Source of the DNA: Mycobacterium sp. OAS707
GTDB taxonomy: Bacteria > Actinomycetota > Actinomycetes > Mycobacteriales > Mycobacteriaceae
Assembly: GCF_014873705.1 (NCBI RefSeq)
Contig: NZ_JADBDS010000003.1
Coordinates: 744,001 to 808,000 of the forward strand
DNA: 64,000 nucleotides
Reading direction: 5' to 3'
Shown here: in pieces, positions 56,617 to 64,000 of the stretch
How positions within the stretch are numbered: position 1 is the first letter of the stretch
How the letters are laid out: each line of letters begins with the position of its first letter
Notes under the pieces: generated by a model
The model's database searches: none
Seen by the model: only the letters and a program-made list of their open reading frames with translations
Told to the model about the DNA's origin: nothing
Translations under genes and position numbers: made by a program

Positions 56617-58469
56617 TGCGCGGCCCGCTGGCCGTTCTCGGCCAGATGACGGTCGCGGTCGTCGTGGCGGTGGCGGTTGCGGCGATCTCGCTCGCCGCGA
56701 TAGCGCGGGTGGAGTGGCCCGCCTACAACTCATCTAACCAGTTGCATGCGTTGACCACTGTCGGCCAATTCGGTTGCCTGGCAGGCATCTTCGCTAGCGG
56801 ATGGGTGTGGCGCCGCGGACGGCGACTGCTCGCGAGGGCAGGTGCCGTGGTGTTCCTGTCGGCGTTCGCGGTCGTCACTCTCGGGATGCCACTCGGTGCG
56901 ACCAAGCTCTATCTGTTCGGCATCTCGGTGGATCAGCAATTCCGCACCGAGTACCTGACCCGACTGGCCGACACCGCCGCCCCGCACGACATGACCTATT
57001 ACGGTCTGTCGCCGTTCTATCCGCCGGGCTGGTTCTGGCTGGGCGGGCGGCTCGCGGCGCTGACGGGCACCCCCGCATGGGAGATGTTCAAGCCGTGGGC
57101 CATCACGTCGATCGCGATCGCCGTTGTGCTCGCTTTCGTGTTGTGGGCCAGCATGATTCGTTTCGAGTACGCGCTGATCGTCTCGACAGCCACGACCGCC
57201 GCGGCGCTGGCATACTCACCGGCAGAGCCCTACTCGGCGATCATCGCCGTGCTGCTACCGCCGGTGTTCGTCCTCGCCTGGTCGGGGCTCCGGGGGGCGA
57301 CTCGCGGTGGTGGCTGGGCTGCCGTCATCGGCGTCGGCGTCTTCCTTGGTGTCGCCGCGCTGTTCTACACACTGCTGTTCGGGTTCGCCGCGTTCACGCT
57401 GGCAATCATGGGCCTGCTCCTCGCGGTCGCGCGGCGACGGCTGGAGCCATTGGTCAGGCTCGTCGTCATCGCCGTCATCGCAGGCGCCATCGCACTGATC
57501 GGTTGGGGTCCGTATGTGATGGCCGCGATCAACGGCCATCCCGCCGATTCCGGCACCGCGCAGCACTATCTGCCCGCCGACGGCGCGGAACTGTCCTTCC
57601 CGATGCTGCAGTTCACCCTTCTCGGCGGGCTCTGCATGGTCGGCACGCTGTGGCTCGCGGTCCGCGCCCGTTCCTCGACCCGCGCCGGGGCACTGGCGAT
57701 CGCGGTGCTGGCCGTCTACGCGTGGTCGCTGCTGTCGATGCTGACCACACTCGCCCGCACGACGCTGTTGTCGTTCCGGCTGCAGCCGACACTGACGGTG
57801 CTGCTCGCCGCCGCAGGCGCATTCGGGTTCGTCGAGGCGACACTCGCGATCGCCAGCAGATACCGACCGGAAGTCGGCAGGCGGGTCGTCGCCGCGGCGG
57901 CGGTCCTCGGCGCTGCGGGCGCACTCGGGTTCACCCAGGACATTCCGAACGTGCTGAAGCCAGACATCGTCGTCGCGTACACGGATACCGACGCCGACGG
58001 CCACCGCGCGGATCGCAGGCCGCCGGGGGCCGAGCAGTACTACCGCGAGATCGACGCGAAGATCCAGGCGACGACGGGGCAGCCGCGCAACCAAACCGTC
58101 GTGCTCACGGCGGACTACAGCTTCCTGTCCTACTACCCCTACTACGGGTTCCAAGGACTGACGTCGCATTACGCCAATCCGCTCGCCCAGTTCGACGAGC
58201 GGGCCAAGGCGATTGAAAGCTGGGCCACGCTCACCAACGCCGACCAGTTCATCACCGCCCTGGACAAGCTGCCGTGGAGGCCGCCGACGGTGTTCTTGAT
58301 GCGCCGCGGCGCCAATGACACCTACACGCTGCGGTTGGCCGCCGACGTCTACCCGAACCAGCCCAATGTCCGCCGCTACCACGTCACCCTGGACAAGGCG
58401 CTCTTCACCGACCCGCGGTTCGCCGTGACCGACATCGGGCCCTTCGTGCTGGCGATCAGGAAGTCGTGA
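56616..58469 (+). CDS. aftA: Arabinofuranosyltransferase AftA
   Basis: AftA adds the first arabinofuranose to the galactan chain from decaprenyl-phosphoryl-arabinose. The 617-residue GT-C protein has about 11 helices and a C-terminal extracytoplasmic domain of about 170 residues. The first large loop, LYLFGISVDQQFRTEYLTRL, carries the acidic pair expected for catalysis, followed by YYGLSPFYPPGWFWLGGRLA. It matches Rv3792. The ATG overlaps the dprE2 stop by 1 bp, and the stop overlaps the embC ATG (TGATG). Confidence 0.95.
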   Translation: MRGPLAVLGQMTVAVVVAVAVAAISLAAIARVEWPAYNSSNQLHALTTVGQFGCLAGIFASGWVWRRGRRLLARAGAVVFLSAFAVVTLGMPLGATKLYLFGISVDQQFRTEYLTRLADTAAPHDMTYYGLSPFYPPGWFWLGGRLAALTGTPAWEMFKPWAITSIAIAVVLAFVLWASMIRFEYALIVSTATTAAALAYSPAEPYSAIIAVLLPPVFVLAWSGLRGATRGGGWAAVIGVGVFLGVAALFYTLLFGFAAFTLAIMGLLLAVARRRLEPLVRLVVIAVIAGAIALIGWGPYVMAAINGHPADSGTAQHYLPADGAELSFPMLQFTLLGGLCMVGTLWLAVRARSSTRAGALAIAVLAVYAWSLLSMLTTLARTTLLSFRLQPTLTVLLAAAGAFGFVEATLAIASRYRPEVGRRVVAAAAVLGAAGALGFTQDIPNVLKPDIVVAYTDTDADGHRADRRPPGAEQYYREIDAKIQATTGQPRNQTVVLTADYSFLSYYPYYGFQGLTSHYANPLAQFDERAKAIESWATLTNADQFITALDKLPWRPPTVFLMRRGANDTYTLRLAADVYPNQPNVRRYHVTLDKALFTDPRFAVTDIGPFVLAIRKS

Positions 58470-61400
58470 TGGCCACAGAAGCCCCGCCACACACCGGCCA
58501 ATTACCATCAACCCCCGTGACCGCTGCGGGCAACCATCGCATCGCGCGGCTCATTGCCATCGTCGCCGGGCTGCTCGGTGCCGCGCTCGCGATCGCCACC
58601 CCGTTGCTTCCGGTCACCCAGACCACCGCGCAGCTCAACTGGCCGCAGAACGGTGTGCTGCAGAGCGTCAACGCGCCGCTGATCGGATACGTCGCCACCG
58701 ACCTGGACATCTCGGTGCCGTGCAGCGCGGCCGCCGGGCTGACCGGCCCAGGCAAGACCGTGCTGCTTTCGACGGTGCCCAAGCAGGCACCGAAGGCGGT
58801 CGACCGCGGGCTACTCATCGAGCGGGTCAACAACGACCTGCTCGTCATCGTCCGCAACACGCCGGTGGTCAGCGCCCCGCTGACTCAGGTGCTCAGCCCC
58901 TCCTGTCGAGAGCTCACGTTCACCGCGCACGCCGACAAGGTCACCGGTGAGTTCGTCGGCCTGGTGACGCCGCACGATTCCGACAACCCGGGCAAGCCGT
59001 TGCGCGGCGAACGCAGCGGTTATGACTTCCGCCCGCAGATCGTCGGCGTCTTCACCGATCTGGCAGGCCCCGCGCCCCCGGGCCTGAAGTTCTCCGCGAC
59101 CATCGACTCCCGCTACAGCAGTTCGCCGACGCTGCTGAAAATGCTGGCGATGATCGTCGGCGTCGCGATGACCGTGCTCGCGCTCGGCGCGCTGCACGTA
59201 CTCGACGCCGCCGACGGCAGACGGGTCAAGCGATTCCTGCCCCAGCGCTGGTGGTCGGCGACCCCGCTGGACGGCGTGGTGACCGCCGTCCTGGTGTGGT
59301 GGCATTTCGTAGGCGCCAACACATCTGACGACGGCTACATCCTGACCATGGCCCGGGTGTCGGAGCACGCCGGTTACATGGCCAACTACTACCGGTGGTT
59401 CGGCACCCCGGAAGCGCCCTTCGGCTGGTACTACGACCTGCTGGCGCTGTGGGCGCATGTCAGCACCAACAGCGCCTGGGTGCGACTGCCGACGCTGGTG
59501 ATGGCGCTGACGTGCTGGTGGCTGATCAGCCGCGAGGTCATCCCCCGACTCGGCCACGCGGTCAAGACCAGTCGGGCCGCGGCATGGACGGCCGCGGGCA
59601 TGTTCCTGGCGTTCTGGCTGCCGCTGAACAACGGGCTGCGCCCGGAACCGATTATCGCCCTTGGCATTCTGCTGACCTGGTGCTCGGTCGAACGGGGCGT
59701 AGCCACCAACCGGATGCTGCCGGTGGCCATCGCGATCATCATCGGCGCGCTGACGCTGTTCTCCGGTCCCACGGGCATCGCCGCCGTCGGCGCCCTGCTC
59801 GTTGCCGTCGGTCCGCTGAAAACCATTGTGGCGCGGCATACTTCGCGGTTCGGCTACCTGGCCCTGCTGGCGCCGATCCTGGCTGCCTGCACGGTGACGA
59901 TCATCCTGATCTTCCGCGACCAGACGCTGATCGGAGAGGTCCAGGCCAGCACCTTCAAGTCCGCAGTCGGCCCGAGCCTGAGCTGGTTCGACGAACACAT
60001 CCGCTACGAGCGGCTGTTCACCACCAGCCCCGACGGGTCGGTGGCCCGCCGGTTCGGTGTGCTTACTCTGCTGCTGGCGCTGGCCGTTTCGGTGGCAATG
60101 TCGTTGCGCAAGGGCCGGATTCCCGGCACCGCGCTCGGGCCCAGCAGGCGCATCGTCGGCATCACGATCATCTCGTTCCTCGCGATGATGTTCACCCCCA
60201 CCAAGTGGACCCACCACTTCGGCGTGTTCGCCGGGCTCGCAGGATCGCTCGGAGCATTGGCCGCGGTGGCCATCACGGCATCGGCGATGAAGTCGCGCCG
60301 CAACCGGGCGGTGTTCGCCGCCACGGTGCTGTTCGTGATGGCATTGTCGTTCGCCACCGTCAACGGCTGGTGGTACGTCTCCAACTTCGGTGTGCCGTGG
60401 TCGAATCAGTTCCCGGAGTGGCATTTCGGCTTCACCACATTCCTGCTCGGCCTATCTGTGCTGGCGCTCTTGGTCGCGGCGTGGTTCCACTTCTCCGGCC
60501 GTGACGAATCCCCGCCGACCCAACGCCGGTGGCAGCGAATTGTGCAGAGCCCGTTGGCAATTGCGACCTGGGTGCTGGTCATCTTCGAAGTGCTGACCCT
60601 GACACTAGGGATGACGCAACAGTTCCCGGCGTGGAGCAACGGCCGATCCAACCTCGAGGCGCTCACCGGCAAGACCTGCGGGCTGGCCAACGACGTGATG
60701 GTCGAACAGGATCCCAACGCCGGACTGCTGCCTCCCATCGGCGTGCCCGTGGGCGAGGCGCTTGGTCACGTCACGGCAGAAGGCTTCGGCCCCAACGGCA
60801 TTCCCGGGGATGTGTCCGCCGACCCGGTGATGGAGTCTCCCGGCACCTCCAACTTCGCAGACACCGAGACCGGAACCCTGAGCGCCAACGAGGCCGGCAC
60901 AGAGGGCGGCACGACAGCGGCCGCGGGGGTCAACGGCTCGAAGGCCCGGCTGCCGTACAACCTCGACCCCACCCGCACTCCGGTGATGGGCAGCTGGCGG
61001 CCCGGCACCCAGCAGCCCGCGGTGTTGCGCTCCGCGTGGTACCGGCTGCCGCCCCGCGACCAAGCGGGCCCGCTGCTCGTTGTCTCGGCCGCAGGGCGCT
61101 TCGATCCGGGCGAGGTCGTCGTGCAATGGGCCAACGATCAACAGGCGGCCAAGGGCGAGCCGGCGGGCGGAGTCGGGTTCGCCGACGTCGGCTCGGCACC
61201 CGCCTGGCGCAACCTGCGGGCACCGATGGCCGCGATTCCGCGCGACGCCACCCAGGTGCGGCTGGTCGCCACCGACGACGACCTCAACCCGATGCACTGG
61301 ATCGCCGTCACCCCGCCGCGGATCCCCCACCTGCGCACGCTGCAGGACGTCGTCGGCTCACAGGACCCGGTGCTCCTCGACTGGCTCGTCGGCATGGCGT

Positions 61401-61711
61401 TCCCCTGCCAGCGGCCGTTCGGCCATCAGTACGGCGTCGTCGAGGTGCCGAAGTGGCGCATCCTGCCCGACCGGTTCGGCGCGGAAGCCAACTCGCCGGT
61501 GATGGACAACCTCGGCGGCGGCCCGCTCGGCATCACTGAACTGCTGCTGCGGCCCACCACGGTGCCGACCTATCTGCGCGACGACTGGTTCCGCGACTGG
61601 GGCGCGCTGCAGCAGCTCACGCCGTACTACGCCAACGCCCAACCAGCACGGCTCGATCTCGGTTCGGCAACTCGCAGCGGACTCTGGAGCCCGGCGCCGC
61701 TGCGTCATTAG
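58469..61711 (+). CDS. embC: Arabinosyltransferase EmbC
   Basis: EmbC extends the arabinan of lipoarabinomannan and is a target of ethambutol. The 1080-residue protein has an N-terminal anchor plus a jelly-roll domain (about 30-220). A bundle of some 15 helices follows with the GT-C donor loop GANTSDDGYILTMARVSEHA (Asp pair), the proline motif region NNGLRPEPIIALGILLTWCS and FTPTKWTHHFGVFAGLAG. A C-terminal carbohydrate-binding domain (after about residue 720) ends in GLWSPAPLRH. It is nearly colinear with Rv3793, which distinguishes it from EmbA/EmbB. The ATG at 58469 gives MATEAPP; a GTG one codon upstream is possible. Confidence 0.97.
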   Translation: MATEAPPHTGQLPSTPVTAAGNHRIARLIAIVAGLLGAALAIATPLLPVTQTTAQLNWPQNGVLQSVNAPLIGYVATDLDISVPCSAAAGLTGPGKTVLLSTVPKQAPKAVDRGLLIERVNNDLLVIVRNTPVVSAPLTQVLSPSCRELTFTAHADKVTGEFVGLVTPHDSDNPGKPLRGERSGYDFRPQIVGVFTDLAGPAPPGLKFSATIDSRYSSSPTLLKMLAMIVGVAMTVLALGALHVLDAADGRRVKRFLPQRWWSATPLDGVVTAVLVWWHFVGANTSDDGYILTMARVSEHAGYMANYYRWFGTPEAPFGWYYDLLALWAHVSTNSAWVRLPTLVMALTCWWLISREVIPRLGHAVKTSRAAAWTAAGMFLAFWLPLNNGLRPEPIIALGILLTWCSVERGVATNRMLPVAIAIIIGALTLFSGPTGIAAVGALLVAVGPLKTIVARHTSRFGYLALLAPILAACTVTIILIFRDQTLIGEVQASTFKSAVGPSLSWFDEHIRYERLFTTSPDGSVARRFGVLTLLLALAVSVAMSLRKGRIPGTALGPSRRIVGITIISFLAMMFTPTKWTHHFGVFAGLAGSLGALAAVAITASAMKSRRNRAVFAATVLFVMALSFATVNGWWYVSNFGVPWSNQFPEWHFGFTTFLLGLSVLALLVAAWFHFSGRDESPPTQRRWQRIVQSPLAIATWVLVIFEVLTLTLGMTQQFPAWSNGRSNLEALTGKTCGLANDVMVEQDPNAGLLPPIGVPVGEALGHVTAEGFGPNGIPGDVSADPVMESPGTSNFADTETGTLSANEAGTEGGTTAAAGVNGSKARLPYNLDPTRTPVMGSWRPGTQQPAVLRSAWYRLPPRDQAGPLLVVSAAGRFDPGEVVVQWANDQQAAKGEPAGGVGFADVGSAPAWRNLRAPMAAIPRDATQVRLVATDDDLNPMHWIAVTPPRIPHLRTLQDVVGSQDPVLLDWLVGMAFPCQRPFGHQYGVVEVPKWRILPDRFGAEANSPVMDNLGGGPLGITELLLRPTTVPTYLRDDWFRDWGALQQLTPYYANAQPARLDLGSATRSGLWSPAPLRH

Positions 61712-61728
61712 GCACACCCAGCGCCCAA

Positions 61729-61776
61729 ACTGCGGCCAGATCGCGAACTCGCGCAAAATCACGATCTCACCGCAGT
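61729..61776. repeat. 48-bp imperfect palindrome in the embC-embA gap
   Basis: Outer arms ACTGCGG (61729-61735) and CCGCAGT (61770-61776), then after two mismatches AGATCG and CGATCT pair as well, with a roughly 14-bp AT-containing centre. It lies in the 126-bp gap before embA. It could be a bidirectional transcription signal, a regulator site, or one copy of a REP-like element; no second copy was noticed in this window. Confidence 0.6.
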
Positions 61777-61837
61777 CTCGCGGAGCCCGGCCACGCGTCG
61801 ACAACCAACAAAGGTCCGTCGCCTACCATCGACGCTC

Positions 61838-64000
61838 GTGCCTGCCCACCGCATCGCCCGGCTGATCGCCGTCATCGCGGGCATCGCGGGCGTCGTGTTG
61901 TGCGGGCTGGTCCCGCTGCTGCCGGTCACGCAGACCACCGCGACCATCGCCTGGCCGCAGGCGCCGGGCCCGGACGGACTGGTCACCGACATCACGGCGC
62001 CGCTGGTCTCCGGAGCCCCGCAGGCCCTCGACGCCTCGATCCCCTGCCGGACCATCGCGTCGATGCCTGCCGCGGGCGGTGTGGTGCTGTCCACCAACCC
62101 GCCCGGCGGCATCCAGGCCACGCGCAACGGGCTGTTCGTGACGGCCAACGCGGACTCCGTCGTCGTCGCCTTCCGTGACTCGGTGGCCGCGGTGGCGCCG
62201 AGGGCGGCCGTCGCCTCCGGCGCGTGCAGCACCCTGCACGTGTGGGCCAACCCCGGCAGCGTCGGCGCCGACTTCATCGGCATGCCCGGCGCCACCGGAA
62301 CGCTGGCCGCGGAGAAGAAGCCTCAGGTGACCGGCGTGTTCACCGACCTCCAGGTGGCGGCTCAGCCGGGGCTGTCGGCACGCATCGATGTCGACACCCG
62401 CTTCATCACCTCACCGACTGCTTTGAAGCTCGGTGTGATGGTGCTCGGCGTCATCTGCGTGATCGCCTCGATCGTGGCGTTGGCGGTGCTCGACCGCCGG
62501 TCCGGTCGTCGCGTCCCGTGGCGGCGGTTCTGGCGGGCCGGCCCGTCGACGTGGATCCTCGACGTCGGCGTTGTCGGCACCCTGCTGCTCTGGCATCTGA
62601 TCGGCGCGACATCGTCCGACGACGGCTACAACCTCACCATCGCGCGCGTGTCCGCCGACGCCGGTTACGCGGCCAACTACTACCGCTTCTTCGGCGCGAC
62701 CGAGGCGCCGTTCGACTGGTATCAGTCGGTGCTCGCGCACATGGCCGCGATCAGCACGGCGGGTGTGTGGATGCGACTGCCCGCCACGTTGGCGGCCATC
62801 GGTACCTGGCTGATCATCAGTCGCTGGGTGCTGCCACGAGTCGGTCGGCGGCTGGCCAACAATCGGGTCGCAGCGTGGACCGCGGGCGCGGTGTTCCTTG
62901 CCGCGTGGCTGCCGTTCAACAACGGCCTTCGGCCCGAGCCGTTGATCGCATTCGGTGCACTCGTCGCGTGGGTGTTGATCGAGAACACCATCGCCAGCCG
63001 TCGGTTGTGGCCCGCCGCGGTCGCGATCGTGGTGGCAGTCTTCTGCGTGACGCTGGCGCCCCAGGGTCTGATCGCACTGGCACCGCTTTTGGTCGGGGCG
63101 CGGGCGGTCGCCGGGGTGGTTCGGAGCAGACGCGCCGTCGACGGGATTCTGGCGCAGGTGGCGCCACTGGCCGCTGCGCTTGCGTTGATCTTCGTTGTCG
63201 TCTTCCGCGACCAGACGCTGGCCACGGTCGCCGAGTCGGCACGCATCAAATACAAGGTCGGCCCGACGATCCCGTGGTATCAGGACTTTCTGCGCTACTA
63301 CTTCCTGACCGTCGAGGACAGCGCCGACTCCTCCCTGACCCGGCGCTTTGCGGTGCTGGTGCTGCTGGTGTGTCTGTTCGGCATGCTGGCGGTGCTGCTG
63401 CGGCGCGGCGGGGTGCCCGGCATGGCGCGCGGGCCGGTGTGGCGGTTGATCGGCGCGACGGCGGTGGGACTGCTGCTGCTCACCTTCACGCCGACGAAGT
63501 GGGCGGTCCAGTTCGGTGCGTTCGCCGGCCTGGCGGGTGCGCTCGGCGGGGTGGCCGCCTTCGCGTTCACCCGGGTCGGACTGCACAGTCGCCGAAACCT
63601 GGCGCTGTACGTCACGGCGCTGTTGTTCGTATTGGCTTGGGCGACATCAGGTATCAACGGCTGGTTCTACGTCGGCAACTACGGGGTGCCGTGGTTCGAC
63701 AAGCAGCCCGTCATCGTCGGGATCCCGGTGACGGGCATCTTCCTTGCGCTGGCGATCGTGACCGGCCTGCTCGCAGGCTGGCTGCACTTCCGGATGGATT
63801 ACACCGGACACACCGAAGTTGCCAACACCCGCCGCAACCGGGTGCTCGCATCGACGCCGCTGCTCGTGGTGGCGGTCATCATGGTCGTACTCGAAGTGGG
63901 CTCGATGGCCAAGGGCGCCGCGCAGCGCTACCCCGTTTACACCACTGCGAAGGCGAACGTCGACGCGCTGGCATCCGGGTTGTCGAACACCAGTTGCGCG
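61838..64000 (+). CDS. embA: Arabinosyltransferase EmbA, N-terminal two thirds (runs off the right edge)
   Basis: From GTG 61838 the frame is open for 721 codons to the window edge. With EmbB, EmbA makes the branched arabinan termini of arabinogalactan and is linked to ethambutol response. Seen are the N-terminal RIARLIAVIAGIAGVVLCGL, an extracytoplasmic domain with LVSGAPQALDASIPC and VVAFRDSVAAVAP, the catalytic loop GATSSDDGYNLTIARV, FNNGLRPEPLIAFGALVAWV, TPTKWAVQFGAFAGLAG and ARIKYKVGPTIPWYQDFLRY, all EmbA-like. The C-terminal carbohydrate-binding domain lies beyond the window. The start has no evident Shine-Dalgarno. Confidence 0.96.
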   Translation, partial: MPAHRIARLIAVIAGIAGVVLCGLVPLLPVTQTTATIAWPQAPGPDGLVTDITAPLVSGAPQALDASIPCRTIASMPAAGGVVLSTNPPGGIQATRNGLFVTANADSVVVAFRDSVAAVAPRAAVASGACSTLHVWANPGSVGADFIGMPGATGTLAAEKKPQVTGVFTDLQVAAQPGLSARIDVDTRFITSPTALKLGVMVLGVICVIASIVALAVLDRRSGRRVPWRRFWRAGPSTWILDVGVVGTLLLWHLIGATSSDDGYNLTIARVSADAGYAANYYRFFGATEAPFDWYQSVLAHMAAISTAGVWMRLPATLAAIGTWLIISRWVLPRVGRRLANNRVAAWTAGAVFLAAWLPFNNGLRPEPLIAFGALVAWVLIENTIASRRLWPAAVAIVVAVFCVTLAPQGLIALAPLLVGARAVAGVVRSRRAVDGILAQVAPLAAALALIFVVVFRDQTLATVAESARIKYKVGPTIPWYQDFLRYYFLTVEDSADSSLTRRFAVLVLLVCLFGMLAVLLRRGGVPGMARGPVWRLIGATAVGLLLLTFTPTKWAVQFGAFAGLAGALGGVAAFAFTRVGLHSRRNLALYVTALLFVLAWATSGINGWFYVGNYGVPWFDKQPVIVGIPVTGIFLALAIVTGLLAGWLHFRMDYTGHTEVANTRRNRVLASTPLLVVAVIMVVLEVGSMAKGAAQRYPVYTTAKANVDALASGLSNTSCA

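Noticed and set aside
54382..56733. A 783-codon open frame antisense to dprE1, dprE2 and aftA.
   Set aside because: It is a product of high GC third positions in the real genes; the translation is Arg/Gly/His-rich with no domain, and all three sense genes are certain.
58811..60424. A 537-codon open frame antisense to embC.
   Set aside because: Same GC-driven shadow effect; low-complexity Arg/Gln/Gly text and no start context, while embC is unambiguous.
1..64000. Prophage, insertion sequence, CRISPR array, toxin-antitoxin or replication origin.
   Set aside because: None of the defining genes or repeats were seen anywhere in the window on either strand.

Overview
The window is high-GC actinobacterial DNA, and its gene content is that of a nontuberculous member of the Mycobacteriaceae, probably a fast-growing Mycolicibacterium. 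The evidence is a mycobacterial arabinogalactan block (galactosamine transferase, bpa, wzt, glfT1, wzm, then gtrA, dprE1, dprE2, aftA, embC, embA), an LpqH 19-kDa lipoprotein, and gene order that follows M. tuberculosis Rv3752c-Rv3762c, Rv3772-Rv3774, Rv3777-Rv3783 and Rv3789-Rv3794. Ortholog names are recalled from family knowledge; no search was run.

Layout. 1-7.3 kb: an acyl-CoA hydrolase/transferase fragment, a saccharopine-dehydrogenase-like protein, tRNA-guanine transglycosylase, two LpqH-family lipoproteins flanking a haloalkane dehalogenase, and small secreted proteins. 7.6-19.7 kb: tRNA-Ser(CGA), tadA and its partner, tyrA, a glycolipid-binding-type protein coupled to a proXVWZ osmoprotectant ABC operon, lipid- and phosphate-handling enzymes, and an alkylsulfatase. 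19.7-30 kb is more variable: a cupin, an imine-reductase-like enzyme with an HxlR regulator, a six-gene operon (DoxX, ECF sigma, membrane Rieske protein, DinB, phosphoesterase, YjbR), two tandem alpha/beta-hydrolase-adenylyl-cyclase fusions, and an OafA-type acyltransferase. 30-41 kb: tRNA-Arg(ACG), tRNA-Ser(GCT), pat, echA21-like gene, a type III polyketide synthase with a methyltransferase, a MocR regulator, a decayed reductase gene, tRNA-Ser(TGA), a MarR regulator, and Rv3777/Rv3778c-like genes. 41-46 kb: first cell-wall block. 46.1-54 kb: an accessory interval (TetR plus methyltransferase, 13E12-type HNH protein, a 776-residue Sel1-repeat protein, AhpD-like protein, second MocR, PAP2 phosphatase). 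54-64 kb: decaprenyl-phosphoryl-arabinose synthesis and arabinosyltransferases, ending inside embA.

The cell-wall genes form one pathway. GlfT1 starts the galactan on its lipid carrier, Wzm/Wzt is its exporter, DprE1/DprE2 make the arabinose donor, AftA primes arabinan on the galactan, and EmbA/EmbC extend it. Most genes here start 0-30 bp after, or overlap, the gene before.

The observations I rate highest are: DprE1 with Ala392 where the benzothiazinone-reactive Cys (Cys387 of M. tuberculosis) is expected; the DoxX/ECF-sigma/Rieske operon, which may be a redox-responsive signalling unit; the tandem hydrolase-cyclases sharing an identical 60-bp stretch; a TetR regulator with two matching 18-bp operators; and several enzymes lacking a canonical catalytic residue.
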